This document shows positions 1-6,065 of a DNA stretch of 6,111 nucleotides, one piece after another. The stretch's first letter is position 1, and each line of letters starts with the position of its first letter. The translations under genes and the position numbers were made by a program. The DNA comes from JBBRMQ01 sp038230775 (GTDB lineage: Bacteria > Acidobacteriota > Thermoanaerobaculia > Gp7-AA8). Under the pieces are notes generated by a model. That model saw only the letters and a program-made list of their open reading frames with translations. It did not search any database and was not told where the DNA came from. The stretch lies in contig JBBRMQ010000250.1 in NCBI GenBank assembly GCA_038230775.1, positions 1 to 6,111 on the forward strand, in the 5' to 3' direction.

Positions 1-378
1 ACGAGCGAGTCCTTCGAGCAAAAGCTCCGATCGATGCTCACCGCGAAAATCGAGTTCTTCCGCCAGAACCGCGAGTTCTTCCGCCTCTACATGTCGCTCA
101 GGTATCCCGAAGGCAACGCGCAGCAGCAGCGGCGCCAGCGGCGGATCTGTCAGCCGCAATACCAGACGCGCATGAAGCAGCTGGCGGGCGTTCTCGAAGT
201 GGCGATGGAACGGGGTGAAGTCCGTCGCATGGATCCGAACCGTCTCGCTCTCTTCATCGTCGAAGCGAGCAACGCCGTGATCATCGAGCGCGTCATCGAA
301 GAAGCACCTCCTCCCGAAGCAGAAGACGTCGAGCTGATCGCCAGCACCATCCTCGACGGAATACGGAGCTCACATTGA
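1..378 (+). CDS. TetR/AcrR-family transcriptional regulator, C-terminal part (5' end cut by window edge)
   Basis: The frame is open from base 1 and ends at TGA 376-378, giving 125 visible residues. The N-terminal helix-turn-helix domain is outside the window; the Met codon at 34 is an internal methionine, not the start. The visible part is all alpha-helical in character. It has an aromatic-rich helix (EFFRQNREFFRLYMSLRY), a helix containing QLAGVLEVAMERGEVRRMDP, then a hydrophobic helix (LALFIVEASNAVIIERVI) and a final helix ending in ILDGIRSSH. The pattern 'ARGE-(L/V)-R-x-x-DP-x-x-(L/A)-A' is typical of TetR C-terminal ligand-binding domains. Such proteins usually repress an adjacent efflux operon and release DNA when they bind a substrate. 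Its stop overlaps the start of the channel gene, so it is probably the first gene of the operon and represses itself as well. Family assignment rests on the C-terminal pattern and context only, because the diagnostic DNA-binding domain is not visible. Confidence 0.75.
   Translation, partial: TSESFEQKLRSMLTAKIEFFRQNREFFRLYMSLRYPEGNAQQQRRQRRICQPQYQTRMKQLAGVLEVAMERGEVRRMDPNRLALFIVEASNAVIIERVIEEAPPPEAEDVELIASTILDGIRSSH
365..377 (+). promoter_or_regulatory. Ribosome-binding site and TTG start of the channel gene
   Basis: GGAG at 365-368 lies six bases before a TTG codon at 375-377, which shares bases with the TGA stop (376-378) of the upstream regulator. This start gives a signal peptide beginning MKKLILIFCLAA, which no nearby ATG provides. 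The rare TTG start combined with stop/start overlap suggests translational coupling and modest expression. Confidence 0.7.
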
Positions 379-1652
379 AGAAGTTGATTCTCATATTCTG
401 CCTGGCCGCATCCAGCCAGGCACAGGTCCATCTCAGCTTTCACGACGCGCTGCAGCGCGCACTGCAGGTCAACAACGACGTGGAGCGCTCGCGGGCCGAA
501 GTGCCGGTGGCGGAAGCGAATCGAAAATATCTGCTCTCGCAGGTTCTGCCTCGCGTCAACGCCAGCGGCGCGACCATCCGCAACAGCGAGAACGTGACCT
601 TCGGCAATGGATCGGACGCCCGCACGATCCTCCCCGGGACCGACTGGAACTACCGGCTGGTTCTGTCGCAGCCGGTGTTCGCCGGCCTTCGCGAGAAACG
701 TGCGTACGAGCAGGCGAAAATCGGCGTCCTGATTGCCCGCGAAGGCATCCTCGGGACGGAAGACGCGGTGCTGCTTCGCGTGGCGTCGAACTATCTCGCG
801 ATCGTCGACACGGACGCCCGCATCGACATCGAGAAACAGAACATCTCCCTCGCGCAGAAGCGTCGCGAACAGTCCGACGCGTTCTATCAGGCCGGCGAAG
901 TGACGAAGGTCGATGTCCTGCGAGCGGAGACGGCGATCAAGTCCGCGCAGCGCCTCCTCGCTCTCGCGCAGCAGCGCCGCGATCAGGCCATGAGCCGCCT
1001 CCGCGCCGACCTCGATCTCGACGGCGAGATCACCGTCGATCACCCGCAGCAGCCCGTAGCGCCGCCGCCCGACGAGCAGACACTCGTGGCACGTGCCGAA
1101 CAGGACCGCCCGGACGTGGCGCAAGCCGCGAACAACATGAAGGTCGCGCGACTGGAGATCCAGAAACAGCGCGGCTTCTGGTGGCCCGTGGTCACGTTCG
1201 ACGCCGGGTACATCCAGCAGAAATCCTCCTTTCCCGCCAGCAGCTACGGCTACGGAGCATTCCGCTTCAACGTTCCGATCTTTCAGGCCGGTGAAGTGCA
1301 GGCCAGGGTCGCGCAGGCGCGCGAGCGCGAGCTGCAATCGAAACTGGCGCTCGAGTCGGCGAAGGTGAACGCCCGCGAAGATGTTCGCACCGCATTCTCC
1401 GACCTTCGCGCTACGGAAACCTCGCTGCAGCTTTCGAAAGAACAGCTCGCCGCGGCGGAGGCGGAGTACAGCCAGGCGTTCGAGCTCTATCGCGCGCAGG
1501 AGACGACGTCGCTCGACCTGGCGGCGTCGGAGACGGCGCTCGCCGACGCCCGTCGCACCGTGGCCGAGGAAACGTTGAATCACGAGTTGTCCGAATTGCG
1601 CGCCTGGTATGCCGCGGGCGCGCTCAAAGATGCCGTAGGAGTCCAGCGATGA
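375..1652 (+). CDS. TolC-family outer membrane efflux channel protein
   Basis: This 425-residue protein matches the outer membrane efflux protein (OEP/TolC) family in length and pattern. Family members trimerise into an outer-membrane barrel with a periplasmic alpha-helical tunnel that exports the substrates of the RND pump. Residues 1-16 form a Sec signal peptide (KK, hydrophobic core, cleavage probably after SQA). There are two homologous halves, as expected. Long helical segments at about 125-215 carry the loop motif YQAGEVTKVDVLRAE (171-185), and its counterpart YRAQETTSLDLAASE lies at 372-386. RPDV (245-248) begins the second half, and NVPIF (299-303) marks a predicted barrel strand. There is no lipobox Cys, so it is TolC-like rather than an OprM/NodT-type lipoprotein. 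The gene starts at TTG inside the regulator stop and ends in an ATGA overlap with the adaptor gene, indicating one transcript. Substrate cannot be inferred. Confidence 0.92.
   Translation: MKKLILIFCLAASSQAQVHLSFHDALQRALQVNNDVERSRAEVPVAEANRKYLLSQVLPRVNASGATIRNSENVTFGNGSDARTILPGTDWNYRLVLSQPVFAGLREKRAYEQAKIGVLIAREGILGTEDAVLLRVASNYLAIVDTDARIDIEKQNISLAQKRREQSDAFYQAGEVTKVDVLRAETAIKSAQRLLALAQQRRDQAMSRLRADLDLDGEITVDHPQQPVAPPPDEQTLVARAEQDRPDVAQAANNMKVARLEIQKQRGFWWPVVTFDAGYIQQKSSFPASSYGYGAFRFNVPIFQAGEVQARVAQARERELQSKLALESAKVNAREDVRTAFSDLRATETSLQLSKEQLAAAEAEYSQAFELYRAQETTSLDLAASETALADARRTVAEETLNHELSELRAWYAAGALKDAVGVQR
1637..1651 (+). promoter_or_regulatory. Ribosome-binding site of the adaptor gene inside the channel gene
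   Basis: AGGAG at 1637-1641 lies seven bases before the ATG at 1649. It is within the last codons of the channel gene, whose TGA (1650-1652) overlaps the ATG. The arrangement fits coupled translation and fixes the start that yields the lipoprotein signal sequence. Confidence 0.7.
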
Positions 1653-2563
1653 AGCGAAGTCTCATCCTTGTCATGCTCGCCGTGGCAGCCGCAGGCTGCA
1701 CGAAGAAAGAAGAGCCGAAGTCCGTCGTCCGTGCCGAGGCGCCGCCATTGCCTGCTGATGTCGCAAAGGTCTCCGTTGGAACGACGTCGGAAACGACGAC
1801 GACGGCGGGTGAGGCATCCGCAGCCACCGTGGCAAGCGGGGAGTCGCAGGGCACGATCATCGCCAGCGGCGAGTTCGTCTCTCCGGTTCGATCGGAGCTG
1901 GCGGCCAAGCTTCCGGGCCGCGTCGCACGGATGTACGTCGACGAAGGCACGCGCGTGCACAAAGGCGATCCGCTCCTCACGCTGGAGACGGATTACCCGC
2001 GCCTCAACCTGCAGAAGGCGGAAGCCGATGCGCAGCGCGCCGCCGCCGCCGAGCGGGAGGCCGCGCGCGATCTCGATCGGAAGAAAGAGCTGATCGCGAA
2101 ACAGTCCATCCCGCAGGCGACGTTCGATCGCACGCAGGCCACCTACGATCAAGCGAGGGCCATGCGCGCCTCGGCAGTGGCCCAGGCGGACATCTTCCGC
2201 CAGCAGTTGAGCGACTCGACGATGCGATCACCGATCGACGGCGTCGTAGCCGAGAAACGAACCGACGTCGGCCAGCGGCTCGGCGACGCGACGGTCGCAC
2301 TGGTGGTCGTGCAGATCTCGCCGCTGCGGTTGCGGTTCCGCGTCCCCGAAAAATATCTGGCGCAGGTCCGGCCGGGCCAGTCGGTCAGAGCCACCGTCGA
2401 TCCCTATCCGAATCAGACGTTCGACGGCCGCGTGGCAACTGTAGGCGGTGTGATCGACCCCGCGACGCGCTCGTTCTTCGTCGAAACCGAGTTTGCCAAT
2501 CGCGATGGCCGGCTCAAGCCCGGTTTGTTCGCGCGCGTGGAGATGGCACCGAGTGCGCGCTGA
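1649..2563 (+). CDS. RND efflux periplasmic adaptor (MFP/HlyD family), lipoprotein, short form
   Basis: The product is a 304-residue membrane fusion protein that would link the RND permease to the outer membrane channel. It begins MKRSLILVMLAVAAAGCTKK, a lipoprotein signal with lipobox AAGC and acylated Cys17, so it should be anchored in the inner membrane. Residues 18-80 are a Thr/Ala/Ser-rich linker. The first half of the lipoyl (barrel-sandwich) domain is at about 80-113, with GRVARMYVDEGTRVHKGDPL (90-109). A charged, Ala-rich helical hairpin spans about 118-188. The second lipoyl half follows with MRSPIDGVVAEK (192-203). The beta-barrel domain runs from about 215 to 300 and ends with RLKPGLFARVEM. 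RND adaptors are typically about 350-400 residues and continue with a membrane-proximal domain, but this one stops at once after the barrel. Only 110 bases separate it from the permease, too few to encode that domain. Family call is secure; whether it is naturally short or truncated is open. Confidence 0.92.
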   Translation: MKRSLILVMLAVAAAGCTKKEEPKSVVRAEAPPLPADVAKVSVGTTSETTTTAGEASAATVASGESQGTIIASGEFVSPVRSELAAKLPGRVARMYVDEGTRVHKGDPLLTLETDYPRLNLQKAEADAQRAAAAEREAARDLDRKKELIAKQSIPQATFDRTQATYDQARAMRASAVAQADIFRQQLSDSTMRSPIDGVVAEKRTDVGQRLGDATVALVVVQISPLRLRFRVPEKYLAQVRPGQSVRATVDPYPNQTFDGRVATVGGVIDPATRSFFVETEFANRDGRLKPGLFARVEMAPSAR

Positions 2564-2570
2564 CGCGCGC

Positions 2571-2657
2571 GTTGTCAGTTGTCGGTGGTCGGTTGTCCAC
2601 GACCGCCCTTCTGTCCACGACCACGCTTCTGACAACCGACAACTGACAACCGACAAC
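2571..2657 (+). repeat. Inverted array of GTTGTC heptamers (long hairpin) between adaptor and permease genes
   Basis: The left arm at 2571-2597 reads as four units of a 7-base period: GTTGTCA, GTTGTCG, GTGGTCG, GTTGTC. The right arm at 2631-2657 holds the complementary units GACAACC, GACAACT, GACAACC, GACAAC. Paired end to end, 24 of 27 positions are Watson-Crick, one is G-U and two are mismatches, closing a 33-base loop (2598-2630). The heptamer period also allows slipped pairings. In RNA this would be a very stable hairpin ending five bases before the permease Shine-Dalgarno. No T run follows, so it is not a standard intrinsic terminator. Similar GTTGTC/TCGGTT-type intergenic strings are, from memory, dispersed repeats in some soil bacteria. 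A role in mRNA stability or in setting permease translation is inference. Confidence 0.85.
2594..2629 (+). repeat. 18-bp tandem duplication in the hairpin loop
   Basis: TGTCCACGACCGCCCTTC (2594-2611) is followed directly by TGTCCACGACCACGCTTC (2612-2629), 16 of 18 bases identical. The first copy begins in the last bases of the left hairpin arm. Two head-to-tail copies point to local slippage or duplication inside the intergenic element. Confidence 0.8.
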
Positions 2658-2662
2658 GCTCC

Positions 2663-2676
2663 GAAGGAGCAGTATG
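2663..2676 (+). promoter_or_regulatory. Strong Shine-Dalgarno of the RND permease gene
   Basis: GAAGGAG at 2663-2669 lies four bases before the ATG at 2674, a good match to the 16S tail with slightly short spacing. It is the only recognisable initiation signal for the permease, and it sits just outside the right arm of the repeat hairpin. It therefore stays accessible even if the hairpin forms. Confidence 0.75.
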
Positions 2677-5600
2677 CATAGGCTCGCCGAAATCTGCGTC
2701 CGTCGTCCCGTCTTCGCCACGGTCATCGTTCTCTCGCTCGTTGTCGTCGGCTGGTTCTCGTACCGGCAGCTCGGCCTCGATCGCTTCCCGAAGGTCGACA
2801 TCCCGACGATCACGATTGCCACTCGTCTCGTCGGCGCCGCGCCGGAAGAGATCGAAACCGACATCACCGACAAGATCGAGGAAGCGGTCAACACGATCGG
2901 CGGCATCGATCAGTTGCAGTCGACGTCGTCGGACGGCACCTCGCTCGTCATCGTCAGCTTCGTGCTGGAGAAGAACCTCGACGTTGCGGCGCAGGAAGTG
3001 CGCGACAAGGTCAACACGATCCTGCGCGACCTGCCGAAGGACGCCGATCCTCCGATCATCCAGAAAGTCGACCCTGACGCCATCCCTGTCCTCGGCATGG
3101 TGCTCTCGGGGCCGGCGCCCACGCGCGACATCACCGAGTTCGCGGACAAGAAGCTGCGCCGTCGGCTGGAGTCGATCAACGGCGTCGGACAGGTCCTCAT
3201 CGTCGGCGGCCGTCCGCGGCAGATCAACGTGGTGGTCGATACCGCGAAGCTGACATCGCTCGGCCTCACGACGGCGCAGCTCACGACGGCACTGCAGTCG
3301 CAGAACGTGCAGATCCCCGGCGGAAAGGTCGAGCAGGGTGTGCGCGATCTGACGTTGCGCACGTACGGCCGCGTGCAGACGCCGAGCGACTTCGCCAACA
3401 TTCCCATCGCCGATCACAACGGCTACGTCGTGAAGGTCGGCGACGTGGCGCACATCGAGGACAGCGTGGCGGAGGCGGAGTCGATCGCCAGCGTCGACGG
3501 CAAGCCCGCGGTGGTGCTGTCGATCCGCAAACAGTCCGGAACGAACACCGTCGAAGTCATCAACACGCTGAAAGAAAAGATCGGCGAGATCAAGACCGGC
3601 CTGCCGAAGGGCTGGAAGCTCGAGACGGTGCGCGATCAGTCCGACTACATCATCGCGGCCGTCGACGCTGTGAAGGAGCATCTCGTTCTCGGCTCGATCT
3701 TCGCCGCCCTGATCGTGCTCCTGTTCCTGCGGAACTTCCGCTCGACGATCATCGCCGCCATCGCCATTCCGAGCTCGATCATCGCCACGTTCGCCGCGAT
3801 GCGCTACGAGAACTTCACGCTGAACATCATCACGCTGCTGGCACTGACGCTGTCGGTCGGCATCGTCATCGACGATGCGGTCGTGGTGCTGGAAAACATC
3901 TTCCGCTTCATGGAAGAGAAGAACATGGACCCGCGGACCGCGGCCGTCGAGGGAACGAAGGAAGTCGGCCTGGCGGTCATGGCCACCTCGCTCTCGCTGA
4001 TCGCGGTCTTCCTGCCCGTCGCGTTCATGGCCGGCATCGTCGGGCGCTTCATGAACTCGTTCGGCGTGACGATGGCGTTCGCCATCGCCATCTCGCTGCT
4101 GGTGGCGTTCACACTCACGCCGATGATGTCCTCACGCCTTCTTCGTCATGAAGGCAAGGGTGAAGGGCACGAACGCGGCGGCTTCTACGGCGTGATCGAG
4201 CGCCAGTACCTGCGCATGCTGGACTGGTCGATGGCCCATCGCTGGGTCATCGTCGTGATCATGGTCGTCACCTTCCTGTCGACGATTCCGATCGGCAAGG
4301 CGGTCAACAAGAACGTCCTTCCGCAGGACGACGAGTCGCAGTTCCAGGTCACGGCGCGCGCGGCGGAGGGAGCGAGCCTCGACACCACGCTGACGATCAT
4401 GGAGTCGATCGCCACGCGCGTGCGCAAGCTGCCCGAGGTGGAGACGACGGTTGTGACGATCGGCGACGATCCGCAGGTCACGCAGAACCTGGGCACCGTC
4501 TACGTGAAGCTGGTTCCGGTCAACAAGCGCAAGCGCGATCAGTTCGCGATCATGGCCGATGTCCGCCAGAACATCCTGCCGCAATACGCGCGGCTGAAGC
4601 TACGAACGTCGGTGGCGCCGGTCAACGCATTCGGCGGCGGCGTCAACGCGGACATCATGTATTGGATCGGCGGGCCCGATCTCAAGCAGCTCGAGAAGTA
4701 CTCCGACACGCTGCTGGGCAAGCTCAAGAGCATGCAGAACCTCGGCGTCGTCGATCCCGATACGAATCTCATCACCGGCAAGCCGGAGCTCGGCGTTCGC
4801 ATCGACCGCGACAAAGCCGCGGACCTTGGCGTTCGCGTGCAGGACATCGCGTCGACGCTCAACGTTCTTGTCGGCGGATTGAAAATCACGGACTACTACG
4901 AAGGCGGCGAGCAGTACGAAGTGCACGTCCGCGCGCAGCAGAACTACCGCCAGGATGCGCAGGGTATTGCACAGGCCGAGGTGCCGACGTCGAAGGGGAG
5001 CACGGTGCAGTTGCGCGACGTCGTGAACATCAATCCCGGCTCAGGGCCAGCGTCGATCAACCGCATCAGCCGCCAGCGTCAGGTGCTGCTCAGCGCGAAC
5101 ATGGCGCCTGGACACTCCGCTCAAACAGTCATGGACAACCTGGTGAAGGAAACGACAGGGCTGAAGATGCCGGCCGAATACCAGAGTGGATTCACCGGCC
5201 GTTCGCGCGAGCAGGGACGCGCATTCACGAACTTCATGGTCGCCTTCTTCCTGTCGATCATCTTCATGTACCTGATTCTCGCGGCGCAGTTCGAGAGCTG
5301 GGTGCATCCGATCACCATTCTGCTGGCGTTGCCGCTGACCGTGCCGTTCGCGTTGTTCTCGCTGCTGGTGCTCAACCAGTCGCTCAATATTTTCTCGATG
5401 CTCGGCATCCTGGTGCTGTTCGGCATCGTGAAGAAGAACGGCATTCTGCAGGTCGATCACATGAACGGCCTGCGCGCGCACGGCATGTCGCGCGCCGATG
5501 CCATCCGTCAGGCCAACCGCGACCGTTTGCGTCCGATTCTCATGACCACGCTCGCGTTCGTGGCGGGCATGCTGCCGCTCGTAGTGTCCAGCGGTACCGG

Positions 5601-5772
5601 CGCCGCGACGAACCGCACGATCGGATCGGTGATCATCGGCGGACAGACTCTCGCATTGCTGCTCACGCTGCTCGCGACGCCGGTGGCCTATTCGCTCTTC
5701 GACGATCTGCAGGAGAAGATGCGGCGTCGCAAGAGCGTTCCTGTGGAGCAGGAAGAACTGGTTCCGGCGTAG
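2674..5772 (+). CDS. HAE1-type RND efflux permease (AcrB/MdtB-like)
   Basis: This 1032-residue inner-membrane pump is full length for the hydrophobe/amphiphile RND family (about 1030-1050). It would form a trimer that exports substrates by proton antiport. TM1 is at about 12-30, followed by the periplasmic porter/docking loop (about 31-335). TM2-TM6 span about 336-484 and TM7 about 524-541. A second periplasmic loop follows, then TM8-TM12 at about 854-1009. The proton-relay residues are all present: Asp400-Asp401 in TM4 (GIVIDDAVVVLENI), Lys921 in TM10 (IVKKNGIL), and Arg951 and Thr958 near TM11 (RLRPILMT), matching AcrB D407/D408, K940, R971 and T978. LILAAQFES (867-875) is a further family signature. 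The Asp pair and lack of metal-pump features argue against a CzcA-type heavy-metal pump. Most phenylalanines of the AcrB distal pocket are missing, so substrates probably differ from AcrB's. The start has a strong ribosome-binding site and the start MHRLAEICVRRPVFA is typical of the family. Confidence 0.96.
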   Translation: MHRLAEICVRRPVFATVIVLSLVVVGWFSYRQLGLDRFPKVDIPTITIATRLVGAAPEEIETDITDKIEEAVNTIGGIDQLQSTSSDGTSLVIVSFVLEKNLDVAAQEVRDKVNTILRDLPKDADPPIIQKVDPDAIPVLGMVLSGPAPTRDITEFADKKLRRRLESINGVGQVLIVGGRPRQINVVVDTAKLTSLGLTTAQLTTALQSQNVQIPGGKVEQGVRDLTLRTYGRVQTPSDFANIPIADHNGYVVKVGDVAHIEDSVAEAESIASVDGKPAVVLSIRKQSGTNTVEVINTLKEKIGEIKTGLPKGWKLETVRDQSDYIIAAVDAVKEHLVLGSIFAALIVLLFLRNFRSTIIAAIAIPSSIIATFAAMRYENFTLNIITLLALTLSVGIVIDDAVVVLENIFRFMEEKNMDPRTAAVEGTKEVGLAVMATSLSLIAVFLPVAFMAGIVGRFMNSFGVTMAFAIAISLLVAFTLTPMMSSRLLRHEGKGEGHERGGFYGVIERQYLRMLDWSMAHRWVIVVIMVVTFLSTIPIGKAVNKNVLPQDDESQFQVTARAAEGASLDTTLTIMESIATRVRKLPEVETTVVTIGDDPQVTQNLGTVYVKLVPVNKRKRDQFAIMADVRQNILPQYARLKLRTSVAPVNAFGGGVNADIMYWIGGPDLKQLEKYSDTLLGKLKSMQNLGVVDPDTNLITGKPELGVRIDRDKAADLGVRVQDIASTLNVLVGGLKITDYYEGGEQYEVHVRAQQNYRQDAQGIAQAEVPTSKGSTVQLRDVVNINPGSGPASINRISRQRQVLLSANMAPGHSAQTVMDNLVKETTGLKMPAEYQSGFTGRSREQGRAFTNFMVAFFLSIIFMYLILAAQFESWVHPITILLALPLTVPFALFSLLVLNQSLNIFSMLGILVLFGIVKKNGILQVDHMNGLRAHGMSRADAIRQANRDRLRPILMTTLAFVAGMLPLVVSSGTGAATNRTIGSVIIGGQTLALLLTLLATPVAYSLFDDLQEKMRRRKSVPVEQEELVPA

Positions 5773-5775
5773 GGT

Positions 5776-5803
5776 CGCGGCGACTGTCTGATCTGTGTGA
5801 TGC
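5776..5803 (+). repeat. 28-bp direct repeat, copy 1
   Basis: This segment begins three bases after the permease stop codon. It matches 5907-5934 at 25 of 28 positions; the shared core is GGCGACTG, a variable base, then CTGATCTGTGTG. The two copies start 131 bases apart and flank the palindromic block, so together they look like one repeat unit boundary or a duplicated target-like sequence. Confidence 0.75.
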
Positions 5804-5817
5804 ACATCGAGACAGGC

Positions 5818-5839
5818 AAGCGCGAGGACTCTCGCGTTT
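5818..5839 (+). terminator. Possible weak intrinsic terminator of the efflux operon
   Basis: CGCGAG (5821-5826) and CTCGCG (5831-5836) pair perfectly around a GACT tetraloop. The stem extends to nine pairs (AAG at 5818-5820 with TTT at 5837-5839, one of them G-U). It lies 45 bases after the permease stop, where a terminator is expected. The T tract is only three bases long before C, so termination would be weak, and the hairpin may simply belong to the repeat region. Confidence 0.4.
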
Positions 5840-5900
5840 CTGTGTGAGGGCCGGCTTGCAGCCGGCCGACGTGACCGGCTGAAGCCGGTCCTCACACAGA
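5839..5900 (+). repeat. Nested palindrome (outer stem enclosing two GCCGGC hairpins), REP-like
   Basis: An outer inverted repeat, TCTGTGTGAG (5839-5848) with CTCACACAGA (5891-5900), pairs perfectly over 10 bases. Inside it are two perfect hairpins. One is GGCCGGCT (5849-5856) with AGCCGGCC (5860-5867) and loop TGC. The other is GACCGGCT (5873-5880) with AGCCGGTC (5883-5890), with two bases between the arms. Only GACGT (5868-5872) separates them. The inner hairpins resemble each other, as in paired REP/BIME-type extragenic palindromes, and the whole would fold as a three-way junction. It has no T run. A role as terminator, RNA stabiliser or mobile repeat is inference. Confidence 0.8.
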
Positions 5901-5906
5901 GGCGGG

Positions 5907-5934
5907 CGTGGCGACTGCCTGATCTGTGTGCTGC
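5907..5934 (+). repeat. 28-bp direct repeat, copy 2
   Basis: This is the second copy of the 5776-5803 sequence, differing at three positions (C/T, T/C and A/C). It begins six bases after the right end of the nested palindrome. Confidence 0.75.
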
Positions 5935-5955
5935 GCGGGGAGCAATGTTCGTTGA

Positions 5956-5982
5956 CCCTCGCCCCGCGGAGCGGGGAGAGGG
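5956..5982 (+). repeat. G+C-rich extragenic palindrome
   Basis: CCCTCGCCCCGC (5956-5967) and GCGGGGAGAGGG (5971-5982) are inverted copies matching at 11 of 12 positions, separated by GGA. Very similar CCCTCTCCCCGC...GCGGGGAGAGGG palindromes are, from memory, common dispersed intergenic repeats in several G+C-rich bacteria. It is unrelated in sequence to the palindrome at 5839-5900, so two repeat families lie next to each other here. Confidence 0.75.
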
Positions 5983-5993
5983 TGTGTGCTAGT

Positions 5994-6034
5994 GGAGACA
6001 TTCTTGACACTTCCACGGGGACATCCTTGACACT
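5994..6034 (+). repeat. Duplicated GGRGACATYCTTGACACT motif, possibly mobile-element-end derived
   Basis: GGAGACATTCTTGACACT (5994-6011) and GGGGACATCCTTGACACT (6017-6034) match at 16 of 18 bases, with a 23-base period. The strings resemble sequences I associate with the ends of some bacterial insertion sequences, but no transposase gene or matching far end is visible. The embedded TTGACA hexamers look like -35 boxes but lack -10 partners. Confidence 0.6.
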
Positions 6035-6042
6035 CCGGGTGG

Positions 6043-6065
6043 GCGGGCGATGCTTGCCCGCATCG
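6043..6065 (+). repeat. Small overlapping inverted repeats
   Basis: Two competing short hairpins can form: GCGGGC (6043-6048) with GCCCGC (6056-6061), and CGATGC (6048-6053) with GCATCG (6060-6065). In such G+C-rich DNA short stems can arise by chance. They are listed because they directly follow the duplicated motif and may be part of the same repeat block. Confidence 0.4.

Noticed and set aside
150..1583. Long (477-residue) open frame on the - strand
   Set aside because: It lies antisense to the regulator and the TolC-family gene, is Arg/Leu/Val-rich as expected from the reverse complement of G+C-rich codons, and shows no family motifs.
2571..2657. Heptamer hairpin as a CRISPR array or intrinsic terminator
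   Set aside because: The repeats are 7 bases with no unique spacers, so it is not CRISPR. No T run follows the stem and the permease Shine-Dalgarno comes directly after, so a classical terminator is unlikely.
2575..3681. 368-residue open frame on the - strand over the permease start
   Set aside because: It is antisense to the clearly real RND gene, its C-terminal end translates the heptamer repeats, and its composition is low-complexity Arg/Asp/Val.
4662..5882. 406-residue open frame on the + strand in another frame of the permease gene
   Set aside because: It overlaps the membrane half of the RND permease and is extremely Arg/Ala/His-rich, an out-of-frame shadow.
6004..6055. Two TTGACA hexamers as -35 promoter boxes
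   Set aside because: They are part of the duplicated repeat, and no TATAAT-like hexamer lies 16-18 bases downstream of either copy.
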